Assembly: GCA_035430165.1 (NCBI GenBank)
Contig: DAOMGE010000025.1
Coordinates: 1-40,456, forward strand
DNA: 40,456 bases
Source: UBA7239 sp035430165
Lineage (GTDB): Bacteria > Pseudomonadota > Gammaproteobacteria > Pseudomonadales > UBA7239
Reading direction: 5' to 3'
Both the position numbers and the translations under genes were made by a program. The notes under the pieces are model-generated. The model did not search any database and was not told the origin of the DNA. It saw only the letters and a list, made by a program, of their open reading frames with translations. Below, piece by piece: positions 8,321-16,913 of this stretch (its first letter is position 1; every line of letters begins with the position of its first letter).

Positions 8321-9807
8321 TTCAGGCTGGCGTGCTCCCTGATCTGCATTCCCCTGTAAATCCCGTCAACTGACAACGGTTTTTCAAATGAAACAGCACT
8401 GTTCAGCCACAACCGGTTGAATGGCGCCTGTTGCTGCATGATGCCATTTGCAGTCAATTGATACGTAAAACCCGGCACCAGGGCTGGTGTCGTCAATATC
8501 ACAACCGCAGGATTTGCATCCAGCGTTACCGCGTACACATTCACGACATTACCCACCATATCCCGCAAGACGTAATTGGAAAGATCTGCTGCAGTCACCG
8601 GATCAACAGCCTGTGTAAACTGGACGCGCAACTGGGTGGGCGCCGTTTCTGTCAATGACGCCACACTGAACGGAAGATTGGCCCACTCGCTGTATGCGTC
8701 GAGGATGCGTGTATCAACGATATTACGCGCCAGTGGCGGCATGGGTGATGCGAGACTGGCATCACGAATATACAAACGCGATGCCGACACGTTGTTGCGA
8801 ATCAATCCATTAAAGTTATTGCTGCCGGGCGCGATAATGTTCTGCTGGGCCAGTGCGGTATCAAATCGCGCATCAAATTTTGTACCCTCGCCACCGGGAC
8901 GATGGCAATGCGCGCAATTGGCATCCAGATAGGAGCGCACACGATCCTCAATGGCTGCACTCCCATCGTCGACAGCAACCATGTGGGGCAAGGCCGGATA
9001 ATTGCCTGTCGCGCTATCTGCCATGGCGTTATCAAACATACCCAGGTGAAACCAGGTGTGCAGCTGGTTGTCGGTACGATCCGGCAGGCTACCGGGCTGG
9101 TGATATAAAAAGTTTCCGTTCAGTTGTGCCGTCTTTACACCCAGCACCCGACCTGCATTGGCCGTGTGGCAACGCATACAATCCTCCGGGCCGGGGTACA
9201 GCCATGTCTGGTTGTGCGTCGAGCCATCCGTGGCAGTAATTGTGATTGTTTCATTGGTTGAGGCGCCGACCAGATCGGCATCTGAATTGTCGCTACGCCA
9301 GCGGTAGGTAGCGCCGCGGTAAGAACCGTCAGCGTTGCGTACCAGGATCCTGGTTTCAAGACGCCGCACAGGATTGGCAGCGCCAGTCCGTTCATCGACT
9401 TTCAAAGCAAAGTGTTTGACGAAAACGGTGCCGACCGGAAAGGTCCAGCTACCGGTCGCTGAAAACTGGATGACAGGCGATGCCGCTGTGCCATCGTAGG
9501 GAAGGGCTATCCAGCGCGTCTTGATGGCGTTGTCAGACCACAACGCTGAATTGACATCGTAAGGCACCAATCCTGCACTTGTCTCCAACGACAACGGATT
9601 GGAAAACGCGCCGGTTTGGGACAACAACGCAGGCATTGGTTGGTCACTGTTGTCTGGCACGTGTCCATCAAGATAGGCGCCAACGGGAGATCGGGCATCA
9701 AGTCCGGCCGGTGAATTCGCAAGCACTTCGCCATTGATTGCCCAGCCAACAATCAGCATGAGCATCAAAAACTTCCTGTACACAACCGCTAGGGACATAA
9801 ACGTCAT
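8317..9807 (-). CDS. Periplasmic di-heme c-type cytochrome, SO2930 family, with Ig-like C-terminus
   Basis: About 496 residues from the ATG at 9807. A start at 9798 or further upstream (9891) is possible, and no strong ribosome binding site decides. The N-terminus has a signal peptide (FLMLMLIVGWAINGEVLA). The long central region matches the conserved SO2930/HNE_0200-type cytochromes as I know them, with two CxxCH haem sites: CMRCH and CAHCH. The C-terminal 90 residues (LRVQFTQAVDPVTAADLSNY) look like a bacterial Ig-like (SbsA-type) domain. The haems imply electron transfer in the periplasm or at the outer membrane; no partner is visible. It is divergent from folK and convergent with the cyclase gene. 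Confidence 0.82.
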   Translation of the reverse strand: MTFMSLAVVYRKFLMLMLIVGWAINGEVLANSPAGLDARSPVGAYLDGHVPDNSDQPMPALLSQTGAFSNPLSLETSAGLVPYDVNSALWSDNAIKTRWIALPYDGTAASPVIQFSATGSWTFPVGTVFVKHFALKVDERTGAANPVRRLETRILVRNADGSYRGATYRWRSDNSDADLVGASTNETITITATDGSTHNQTWLYPGPEDCMRCHTANAGRVLGVKTAQLNGNFLYHQPGSLPDRTDNQLHTWFHLGMFDNAMADSATGNYPALPHMVAVDDGSAAIEDRVRSYLDANCAHCHRPGGEGTKFDARFDTALAQQNIIAPGSNNFNGLIRNNVSASRLYIRDASLASPMPPLARNIVDTRILDAYSEWANLPFSVASLTETAPTQLRVQFTQAVDPVTAADLSNYVLRDMVGNVVNVYAVTLDANPAVVILTTPALVPGFTYQLTANGIMQQQAPFNRLWLNSAVSFEKPLSVDGIYRGMQIREHASLN

Positions 9808-9891
9808 AGACCGGCTTATTGGATTTCGGTATTGCCGATCCAATATAAACAATATTCGCGGCAATTGCTGCCCGACCTGACTCATCCGCAC

Positions 9892-10479
9892 ATGCTAGAC
9901 TCGCCGCCAACCTTGGCCGCTTCCGACATCAACATGCAGGAACAGGATTCCCCGCCGCTGATTACGGCTTACATCGGCATCGGCAGCAATCTCGACAGCC
10001 CGCTGGCGCAAGTCCGGCAAGCCTGCCATGCCATCAGCAAACTGCCTGCAACAGAACGGCTTGCTGTATCAGCCTGGTATCGCAGCACACCGGTCGGCGG
10101 GCCAGCCAACCAGCCGGATTACATCAATGGCGTGGCCTGCCTGCAAACTCGCCTGTCACCGCAAGCCCTGCTGGATGCGCTGCAACAGATCGAACGGGTA
10201 CAAGGGCGCGAGCGCAAGGAACGCTGGGGAGCGCGCACGCTGGACCTTGATATCCTGCTGTACGGTGACGCGGTCATTGACGACGAACGCCTGCAGATCC
10301 CGCATCCTCGCCTGCAACAACGCAACTTCGTCCTGGCACCGCTCGCCGACATCGCTCCCCATCTTGTGCTTCCCAACGGGTGCTGTGTTGCGTCATTATT
10401 GGAACAGGTAGGCATATCCGGTTTGTGGCCGCTGGAAACTGACACTGGCGAAGCTGATTTTTCATCCCGGATGCCCTGA
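9892..10479 (+). CDS. folK: 6-hydroxymethyl-7,8-dihydropterin pyrophosphokinase
   Basis: HPPK transfers pyrophosphate from ATP to hydroxymethyl-dihydropterin in folate synthesis. The sequence shows the family start AYIGIGSNLDSP, the STPVGG loop, the GRERKERWGARTLDLDILLYG signature region with metal-binding Asp pair, and IPHPRLQQRNFVL. From the ATG at 9892 it is 195 residues. The next in-frame ATG (9934) would give 181, closer to the usual 160-170. Neither has a clear ribosome binding site, so the start is uncertain. It heads a plus-strand run with the deoxynucleoside kinase and panB; a folK-panB pairing is common in gammaproteobacteria. Confidence 0.93.
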   Translation: MLDSPPTLAASDINMQEQDSPPLITAYIGIGSNLDSPLAQVRQACHAISKLPATERLAVSAWYRSTPVGGPANQPDYINGVACLQTRLSPQALLDALQQIERVQGRERKERWGARTLDLDILLYGDAVIDDERLQIPHPRLQQRNFVLAPLADIAPHLVLPNGCCVASLLEQVGISGLWPLETDTGEADFSSRMP

Positions 10480-10522
10480 ATGTTCCTGAACAGACTGACC
10501 ACCGACAACGACACCTGACACA

Positions 10523-11206
10523 ATGACCGACGATCCATTCGATAGCCTGCATTTCGATTTTGAAGGTCGCACCCTGCCGCGTTTTGTTGCGGTGGAAGGC
10601 AACATCGGCGTCGGCAAAACCACGCTGGCAAAACGCCTGGCCAGCACATTCAATTACGAAACATTACTGGAGTCTGCGGAAGAAAATCCCTTCCTTGAGC
10701 GTTTCTATCACGACCGCAAACGCAATGCGCTACCGACACAATTGTATTTCCTGTTCCAGCGCAGCAAACAGTTCCAGGAGTTGCGGCAGGCAGATATGTT
10801 TTCACCGTTGCGGGTCGCGGATTTCCTGATCAACAAGGATTCACTGTTTGCCAGGACCACACTGGATGACGATGAATTCAGCCTGTATAAAAAAGTATAT
10901 GACCAGCTGATTATTGACGCGCCCAGACCCGACCTCGTCGTCTATTTACAGGCACCGGTAGAGATCCTGATGAAACGCATACGCCAGCGTGGTGTCAATT
11001 TCGAACAACAGATCGAAATGGATTATTTGCAACAACTGCACGAAGCCTACACGCAGTTATTCCATTACTACAGCGAAGCACCGCTGCTGATTGTCAATGC
11101 TGCAGAAATTGACCTGGCCAATAACCCACAGCATTACAAGCAACTGGTTGACTATATGCTGACTATTCGCAACGGCCGCCATTACTACAACCCGTCAACT
11201 TTCTGA
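10523..11206 (+). CDS. Deoxynucleoside kinase (dNK/dGK-dAK family)
   Basis: A 227-residue P-loop kinase that phosphorylates deoxynucleosides for salvage. The P-loop GNIGVGKT is at residues 26-33 after the strand RFVAVE. The region FYHDRKRNALPTQLYFLFQR carries the family's substrate-site pattern, and a LID-like segment RIRQRGVNFEQ follows. Length is normal for the family. The exact nucleoside (dA, dG or dC) cannot be read from sequence with confidence. It sits between folK and panB with gaps of 43 and 17 bases, so it is probably co-transcribed. No obvious Shine-Dalgarno precedes the ATG. Confidence 0.88.
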   Translation: MTDDPFDSLHFDFEGRTLPRFVAVEGNIGVGKTTLAKRLASTFNYETLLESAEENPFLERFYHDRKRNALPTQLYFLFQRSKQFQELRQADMFSPLRVADFLINKDSLFARTTLDDDEFSLYKKVYDQLIIDAPRPDLVVYLQAPVEILMKRIRQRGVNFEQQIEMDYLQQLHEAYTQLFHYYSEAPLLIVNAAEIDLANNPQHYKQLVDYMLTIRNGRHYYNPSTF

Positions 11207-11223
11207 GAGCAGGCAGCCACGCG

Positions 11224-12018
11224 ATGCGCACCATTACCATCAATATCCTGCAAGGCATGAAGGAAGCCGGCGAAAAATTTGCTGTGCTGGCTGCATATGA
11301 TGCGACCTTTGCACACTTCATCAGCGAAGCGGAAGTGGAAGTTATCCTGGTGGGCGATTCACTTGGCATGGTCGTGCAAGGCCATGACAGTACCTTGCCA
11401 GTTACCATCGAGCAGATCGCCTATCACACCGCAGCCGTAAAACGTGGCGCAAAACGCTCGTTCATCATGTCTGACATGCCATTCATGAGTTACGGCAATA
11501 CGGAAGACGCGCTGAAAAATGCAGCAACGCTGATGCAGGCCGGTGCGCACATGGTGAAGCTGGAAGGCGGCGCATGGCTCACTGAAACGTTTCACAAGCT
11601 TTCAGAACGCGGAATACCGACTTGCGCGCATCTGGGCCTGACACCGCAGTCCGTCAACAAGATTGGCGGTTACAAGGTTCAGGGACGCGATGCTGACCAC
11701 GCACGGCAAATCATTGATGATGCGCTGGCACTTGAACAGGCTGGCGCAGACCTGCTGGTGCTGGAATGCGTGCCGACGCCGCTCGCCACGGAAATAACCC
11801 TGGAACTGAAAATTCCCGTCATCGGTATCGGTGCGGGCCCCAATACCGATGCACAGGTGCTGGTGTTGTACGACATGCTCGGACTCACACCCAGTCGCGC
11901 ACCCAAATTCACCAGGAACTTCCTGCTGGACAATGATGACATCCCGGCTGCACTGCGAGCGTACGTGGCGGAGGTCAAGCAAGGGAAATTTCCCTCCGAT
12001 GAACACAGCTTCAAATAA
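11224..12018 (+). CDS. panB: 3-methyl-2-oxobutanoate hydroxymethyltransferase
   Basis: PanB makes ketopantoate from 2-ketoisovalerate and methylene-tetrahydrofolate, the first committed step to pantothenate and CoA. The 264-residue length is standard. Visible motifs are AYDATFAHF, VGDSLGMVVQGHDSTLPV with the metal-binding Asp, SDMPFMSY with a second Asp, MVKLEGG with the metal-binding Glu, and PVIGIGAG near the C-terminus. GAGAGCAGG lies shortly before the ATG. panC, which normally follows, is absent here; gmk is next. Its folate cofactor links it to folK upstream. Confidence 0.97.
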   Translation: MRTITINILQGMKEAGEKFAVLAAYDATFAHFISEAEVEVILVGDSLGMVVQGHDSTLPVTIEQIAYHTAAVKRGAKRSFIMSDMPFMSYGNTEDALKNAATLMQAGAHMVKLEGGAWLTETFHKLSERGIPTCAHLGLTPQSVNKIGGYKVQGRDADHARQIIDDALALEQAGADLLVLECVPTPLATEITLELKIPVIGIGAGPNTDAQVLVLYDMLGLTPSRAPKFTRNFLLDNDDIPAALRAYVAEVKQGKFPSDEHSFK

Positions 12019-12042
12019 CAGCCTTTCTCACAGAGCACATAC

Positions 12043-12660
12043 ATGATACGTCGCGGCATTCTCTATACCGTCTCAGCACCCTCCGGCGCAGGTAAAACCA
12101 GCCTGGTCACCGCATTGGTCGCTGCCTGTGACAATTTGCGCGTATCGGTATCGCACACCACGCGTCCGAGGCGCCCCGGGGAAGTTGATGGCATCAACTA
12201 CCATTTCACCGATCGCGCCACGTTTGAAGCCATGTTGCTGGCGGGTGACTTTCTGGAACAGGCCGAGGTATTCGGGAACCTGTACGGCACCTCGCAACAA
12301 TGGGTAGAAGACACACTCGCGCAAGGTCTCGATGTGATCCTCGAGATTGACTGGCAGGGCGCGCAGCAGATCCGCCGGCTGATGCCGGACAGCATCGGCA
12401 TTTTCATCCTGCCGCCCTCACTGGCCAGCCTGAAAGAAAGACTGAACGGGCGTGGGCAGGATGACGATGCGATTATCGCCGAGCGCCTGGCACAGGCACG
12501 TGACGAAATCAGCCACTATTCCGAGGCCGACTACATTGTCGTCAACAAGGATTTCGAGCGGGCACTGGGCGACCTGATCGCCATCACCCGTGCACAACCC
12601 CTGCGACTGGAACCCCAGTTGATCCACCTTGAAGGCCTGCTGGCAGACCTGCTGGCCTGA
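12043..12660 (+). CDS. gmk: Guanylate kinase
   Basis: Converts GMP to GDP with ATP. The 205-residue protein begins RGILYTVSAPSGAGKTSL, giving the P-loop SGAGKT. The GMP-binding segment TTRPRRPGEVDGINYHF follows, then EIDWQGAQQIR and the LID region ERLNGRGQDD. It is 24 bases after panB and upstream of rpoZ-spoT. The gmk-rpoZ-spoT order is a strong gammaproteobacterial signature and groups guanine nucleotide supply with (p)ppGpp metabolism. Confidence 0.98.
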   Translation: MIRRGILYTVSAPSGAGKTSLVTALVAACDNLRVSVSHTTRPRRPGEVDGINYHFTDRATFEAMLLAGDFLEQAEVFGNLYGTSQQWVEDTLAQGLDVILEIDWQGAQQIRRLMPDSIGIFILPPSLASLKERLNGRGQDDDAIIAERLAQARDEISHYSEADYIVVNKDFERALGDLIAITRAQPLRLEPQLIHLEGLLADLLA

Positions 12661-12667
12661 TAGCAGC

Positions 12668-12696
12668 TTGTGACGCAAGGCCGTTTTCCGTAAACT
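12668..12696 (+). promoter_or_regulatory. Possible promoter upstream of rpoZ
   Basis: TTGTGA (12668-12673) and TAAACT (12691-12696) are spaced by 17 bases, each matching consensus at four of six positions. The same bases can fold as an imperfect hairpin (GGCCGTTT paired with AAAC-T-GGCC), which has no T-run and so is not a convincing terminator. Evidence is by eye only. Confidence 0.3.
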
Positions 12697-12767
12697 GGCC
12701 GACCCGTTACAGGCCTCGTATCCCGTGGCAGTTACCCCGACGGCAAAACACAGAAGGTTGCATCATC

Positions 12768-13043
12768 ATGGCTCGTATCACCGTAGAAGATTGTCTGGAT
12801 CACGTGGAAAACCGCTTTGAACTGGTTATGGTCGGCACCAAGCGCGCGCGCCAGCTGGCGACCAAAGGCCGCGAGCCGATGGTGCCATGGGAAAATGACA
12901 AGCCCACCGTCGTCGCCCTGCGCGAAATTGAACTGGGCCTGGTTACCCCGGAAATCCTCGAGGAACAGCCTGAAGACCGCTTCAAGCATCTGGCTGAACA
13001 GGCCTTTGAAAGCGTCCACGCGCCAGAAGACGACGCGGACTGA
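12768..13043 (+). CDS. rpoZ: RNA polymerase omega subunit
   Basis: The 91-residue protein starts MARITVEDCLDHVENRFELV, the near-invariant omega N-terminus, followed by GTKRARQLATKG and KPTVVALREI. Omega helps assemble RNA polymerase and forms part of a ppGpp binding site. It lies directly upstream of spoT, as usual. AGAAGG precedes the ATG by about 9 bases. The acidic C-terminal tail (APEDDAD) is typical. Confidence 0.98.
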   Translation: MARITVEDCLDHVENRFELVMVGTKRARQLATKGREPMVPWENDKPTVVALREIELGLVTPEILEEQPEDRFKHLAEQAFESVHAPEDDAD

Positions 13044-13067
13044 TCTCTCCCCCGGAGGACAGCCTGA

Positions 13068-15194
13068 TTGCCAGCTATAGACGCACTCTGCGAGAAACTG
13101 TCCTCTTATCTCACGCCTGCCCAGGTCAGCCAGGTCAGGCGCGCTTACTACTACTCCGAGCAAGCCCACGACGGGCAAAAACGCCGCAGCGGTGAGCCCT
13201 ATGTCACCCATCCCCTGGCAGTTGCCAGCATCCTGGCCGACCTGCGCCTCGACCACCACAGCCTGATGGCCGCCCTGCTGCACGATGTCATCGAAGACAC
13301 CGGCATCAGCAAATCTGCCCTGACAGCCCAATTCGGCACCACCGTGGCAGAACTGGTGGATGGCGTGAGTAAACTGACGCAGATTGAATTCAATTCCAAA
13401 GCCGAAGCGCAAGCCGAAAACTTCCAGAAAATGACCATGGCGATGGCGAAAGATATTCGCGTGATTCTCGTCAAACTCGCCGACCGCCTGCACAACATGC
13501 GCACACTCGGCGTACTGAAACCGGAAAAACGTCGCCGCATTGCGCGCGAAACGCTGGAAATCTACGCACCGATTGCCAATCGCCTTGGCATGAACAGTTT
13601 GCGGGTGGAGTTCCAGGATCTCGGTTTCCAGGCACTGCACCCGATGCGCGCCAGCCGGATTGCCGCTGCGGTGCGCGCCGCGCGTGGACACCGCAAGGAA
13701 ATCGTTACCAAGATTGAAGACAGCATCAAGCGTTGCCTGACACAGGAAGGCCATGTCGCCGAAGTGACTGGTCGCGAAAAAAACCTCTACAGCATTTACG
13801 AAAAAATGCGCAGCAAACGCAAATCATTTGCTGACATTATGGACGTCTATGCCTTCCGCATCGTCGTTGAAAACGTCGACAGCTGCTACCGTGTGCTCGG
13901 CGTGGTACACAGTCTTTACAAACCGGTGCACAATGAATTTCGCGATTACATCGCCATTCCGAAGGCCAACGGTTACCAGTCCTTGCACACCGTCCTGATT
14001 GGCATGCACGGCTTGCCCATTGAAGTACAGATCCGCACACGCGACATGGATATCGTCGCCGAAAGCGGCGTTGCTTCACACTGGCTTTATAAAAACGAAG
14101 GCGACAACAAACCGACGGCCGGTGAAGTCCGCGCGCGCGAATGGATAAAAGGTTTACTGGAACTGCAACAACACGCCGGAAATTCGCTGGAATTTATTGA
14201 ACACGTCAAGGTCGACCTGTTTCCGGATGAAGTCTACATTTTCACACCGACAGGCAAGATTATTGAATTGCCTGCCGGTGCCACCGCTGTCGATTTTGCC
14301 TATGCTGTACACACTGATATCGGCAACAGCTGTGTCGCCTGCCGTATCAATCGCCAGCTCGCGCCGTTGTCGCAAACCTTGCAGAGTGGGCAAACGGTTT
14401 CTATCGTCACCGCACCGGGGGCACAACCGAATCCGGCCTGGCTCAATTTTGTCACCACCGGCAAGGCTCGCAGTTCCATTCGCCATTTCCTGAAAACACA
14501 GCGCCATGCCGAATCCATCGAGCTCGGTCGACGCCTGCTGGAAAAAGCCCTGCTCGGTCTCGGCGGCAACATCGAACAGATCCCGCAGGAAAAACTCGAT
14601 GCTGTATTGAAACAGACCGGCGTCGAACACCTGGACGATATTCTTGAAGACATCGGCCTTGGCAATCGCGTGGCCTATGTGTTTGCCAAGCGACTGGTGT
14701 CCGACGAAATCCAGCAGCAGACTGCAGAAAAATCGCATCGCCGCGCGCAAGCACCACTGATGATCGATGTTGCCGACGGCATGGTGATCAGTTTTGCCAA
14801 GTGCTGCCGACCGATTCCCGGCGACCCGATCATTGCGCATATCAGCGCCGGTCGCGGGCTCGTGGTGCATATGGATACCTGCAAGAACATCACCGACATT
14901 CGCCACAATCCTGAAAAATGCATGATTGTGAACTGGTCACCGGATGTCGCCGGCGAATTCATTGTCGATATCCGTGTCGAAGTAAATAATGAGCGCGGTA
15001 TTATTGCGCAGCTGGCGACGCGCATTACCGAAATGGAAGCCAACATCGACAAGATTGCGCTGGATGAAAAAGATGCCGGTTTCAATGTCATCACGCTTTC
15101 CATCAGTGTGCGCAACCGTATCCACCTTGCCAATATCATGCGCCGCATCCGCACCTTGCGCGCCGTGATCCGCACCACACGCGTCAAGAACTGA
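13068..15194 (+). CDS. spoT: Bifunctional (p)ppGpp synthetase/hydrolase
   Basis: 708 residues, starting at a TTG at 13068. The start is supported by GGAGG (13054-13058) nine bases upstream and by the family N-terminus. The hydrolase HD domain is intact: YVTHP (H48), LLHDVIEDT (H72, D73) and VKLADRLHNMRTL. The synthetase domain has the RSKRKSFADIMDVYAFR region and the YIAIPKANGYQSLHT signature. A TGS domain (FTPTGKIIELPAGATAVDFAY) and a C-terminal ACT domain (about 630-705) complete the standard layout. Intact hydrolase motifs make it SpoT rather than RelA. It balances the alarmone under stress and sits next to rpoZ. Confidence 0.97.
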   Translation: MPAIDALCEKLSSYLTPAQVSQVRRAYYYSEQAHDGQKRRSGEPYVTHPLAVASILADLRLDHHSLMAALLHDVIEDTGISKSALTAQFGTTVAELVDGVSKLTQIEFNSKAEAQAENFQKMTMAMAKDIRVILVKLADRLHNMRTLGVLKPEKRRRIARETLEIYAPIANRLGMNSLRVEFQDLGFQALHPMRASRIAAAVRAARGHRKEIVTKIEDSIKRCLTQEGHVAEVTGREKNLYSIYEKMRSKRKSFADIMDVYAFRIVVENVDSCYRVLGVVHSLYKPVHNEFRDYIAIPKANGYQSLHTVLIGMHGLPIEVQIRTRDMDIVAESGVASHWLYKNEGDNKPTAGEVRAREWIKGLLELQQHAGNSLEFIEHVKVDLFPDEVYIFTPTGKIIELPAGATAVDFAYAVHTDIGNSCVACRINRQLAPLSQTLQSGQTVSIVTAPGAQPNPAWLNFVTTGKARSSIRHFLKTQRHAESIELGRRLLEKALLGLGGNIEQIPQEKLDAVLKQTGVEHLDDILEDIGLGNRVAYVFAKRLVSDEIQQQTAEKSHRRAQAPLMIDVADGMVISFAKCCRPIPGDPIIAHISAGRGLVVHMDTCKNITDIRHNPEKCMIVNWSPDVAGEFIVDIRVEVNNERGIIAQLATRITEMEANIDKIALDEKDAGFNVITLSISVRNRIHLANIMRRIRTLRAVIRTTRVKN

Positions 15195-15239
15195 TTCCCG
15201 TTACTCCGTGATTGTTTTTATTGCTTGCAGGACATTCCC

Positions 15240-15623
15240 ATGACAAACAAAGCTGTTATCCACACCGACAAGGCCCCCGCTGCCATCGGCACCTATTCGC
15301 AGGCCATCAAGGTCAACAACACCGTGTACCTGTCAGGGCAGATCCCGCTCGACCCCGTCAGCATGCAACTGGTGGAGGGCGACATGCGCGCACAGATTAC
15401 GCGCGTGTTCGATAATCTCGCAGCAGTGTGTGAAGCCTCCGGCGGCGGCATGAAAGACATCGTCAAACTGAATATCTTCCTGACTGACCTCAGTCATTTC
15501 GCGCTGGTCAATGAAGTGATGGCCACCTACTTTATACAACCGTACCCTGCCCGCGCTGCCATTGGTGTCGCCAGCCTGCCGCGTGGGGCACTGGTGGAAA
15601 TGGACGGCGTGATGGTTATTTGA
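15240..15623 (+). CDS. ridA: RidA family enamine/imine deaminase
   Basis: A 127-residue cytosolic trimeric enzyme family that hydrolyses reactive 2-aminoacrylate and related imines released by PLP enzymes. Visible motifs are TYSQAI, VYLSGQIPLDP, IVKLNIFLTDL, PARAAIGVASLPRGALVEMD (with the substrate-binding Arg) and the terminal strand. I chose the ATG at 15240 because AGGA lies seven bases upstream; a TTG at 15225 is less likely. It follows spoT as in many gammaproteobacteria. Confidence 0.95.
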   Translation: MTNKAVIHTDKAPAAIGTYSQAIKVNNTVYLSGQIPLDPVSMQLVEGDMRAQITRVFDNLAAVCEASGGGMKDIVKLNIFLTDLSHFALVNEVMATYFIQPYPARAAIGVASLPRGALVEMDGVMVI

Positions 15624-16093
15624 TGGAAATTTTTCCTGCACCCAAAAACCAGGCCGACTTGAATCGCCTGCCAGCAATGAGCCTGTTATCGGTGCTGCTT
15701 TTTACAGTTGCAACACTCGGCGTGTATTCGTGGTGGTGGTTGTATTCGCGCAGCCTGATCCTGAACAGCCTGCTGCCAAAAGAAAGGACAATCAGCAAGC
15801 CATTCATGCACCTGTGCCTTGCCGGATTTGGCATTACATTTTTACTGGTGATCGATTTCAGTTACCAGCCCGACAACCTGTCGCTCAAGGACACTATCAA
15901 CGTGCTGATGATGGCGCTGAATATCATGGCAATAGTCTGGGTCTTCCGTTTCCGCGCCGGCATGCATTTCCTGCTGGGCCCGACACCAACGCTGTATCAC
16001 CTGAATGCCGTGTGGACGTTCCTGTTCCCGATATTTTATGTGCAACACAAGATCAACCTGCTGCACGAACACAACCAGCCCGGCATCATGTAA
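15623..16093 (+). CDS. Small integral membrane protein (DUF4234-like, uncertain)
   Basis: 156 residues with about four hydrophobic helices. The stretch TVATLGVYSWWWLYSRS resembles the start of DUF4234-type membrane proteins, but I would not assign a function. Its ATG overlaps the ridA stop by one base (TGATG), so translation is probably coupled to ridA. It ends 23 bases from the convergent ABC ATPase gene; no clear terminator is visible in that gap. Confidence 0.72.
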   Translation: MEIFPAPKNQADLNRLPAMSLLSVLLFTVATLGVYSWWWLYSRSLILNSLLPKERTISKPFMHLCLAGFGITFLLVIDFSYQPDNLSLKDTINVLMMALNIMAIVWVFRFRAGMHFLLGPTPTLYHLNAVWTFLFPIFYVQHKINLLHEHNQPGIM

Positions 16094-16116
16094 ACCGGCT
16101 GCAAAAAAAATCCGGG

Positions 16117-16908
16117 TCAGGGATGGCCTTCAGCCATGCGGCGTAGCGGCGTCACACTGACGCCTTCCTCACTGCAATCAATACGACTATCGATGCCATA
16201 GACAGCGCGTAAATTATCCTGCGTCAAAACTTCACCCGGCGTACCCTGCGCAAAAATCCTGCCATGCCGGAACAAATACAGTCGATCACAAAAACGCGCG
16301 GCAAGCCCCAGATCATGCAACACCACCACCGCTGCACGCTGGCCTTGCGCGTGCGCACGCAATAATTCCATCACGTGCAACTGGTGATAGGGATCCAGCG
16401 CCGCTACTGGTTCATCCGCACAAATCAGTTGCGGCTCTGTTGCAAAAATACGCGCCAGCATGACCAGCGTCTGCTCACCGCCCGACAAGGTCGTGGCAAT
16501 ACGATTGCGATAGGCAACCACTTCCGCCAACTGCATGGCGCGCTCAATCGCCACGCGATCTGCCTGCGTTTCGCGTGACAGGAATCCCTGGTACGGCAAG
16601 CGACCGAGTTCGACAACTCGCTCCACTTTCACCGGCCACTGCGCGCGTGCGCCCTGCACGAGATAACCGATATCACGGGCTCGTTTTGTCGCAGACGTTG
16701 CATTCATTTTCTCGCCGCACCATGTGATGGCGCCACGCGTTGGCTGCTCCACACCACACAACAAACGCAACAACGTGCTCTTGCCGGCACCGTTCGGGCC
16801 GATCAATCCCACCAGTTCGCCGGCGCGCACTGCCACATCGATATCCTTGAGAATATCGATATTGTCGATACAAAAAGAGGTTTTTTGCGCATGCAGCAAA
16901 ACGGTCAT
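16117..16908 (-). CDS. ABC transporter ATPase, FecE/BtuD/HmuV family
   Basis: 263 residues from the ATG at 16908. An upstream in-frame extension lies inside the permease gene and is not credible. It has Walker A GPNGAGKST, the signature LSGGE, Walker B LICADEP followed by VAALD, and the H-loop histidine in VVVLHDLGLA. It energises import of an iron complex, haem or cobalamin through the adjacent permease. It starts five bases after the permease stops. The substrate cannot be decided from the ATPase. Confidence 0.93.
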   Translation of the reverse strand: MTVLLHAQKTSFCIDNIDILKDIDVAVRAGELVGLIGPNGAGKSTLLRLLCGVEQPTRGAITWCGEKMNATSATKRARDIGYLVQGARAQWPVKVERVVELGRLPYQGFLSRETQADRVAIERAMQLAEVVAYRNRIATTLSGGEQTLVMLARIFATEPQLICADEPVAALDPYHQLHVMELLRAHAQGQRAAVVVLHDLGLAARFCDRLYLFRHGRIFAQGTPGEVLTQDNLRAVYGIDSRIDCSEEGVSVTPLRRMAEGHP

Positions 16909-16913
16909 GCCGA

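Noticed and set aside
12679..12699. Hairpin as a gmk terminator
   Set aside because: The stem has a bulge and no T-run, and it overlaps a possible rpoZ promoter.
12732..13754. Minus-strand open frame of 340 codons
   Set aside because: It is the antisense shadow of rpoZ and spoT, both clearly coding. It is rich in Phe/His/Gln as expected of a complement of high-GC third-position codons.
14154..14906. Minus-strand open frame of 250 codons
   Set aside because: Antisense shadow of spoT; no start signal or family motif.
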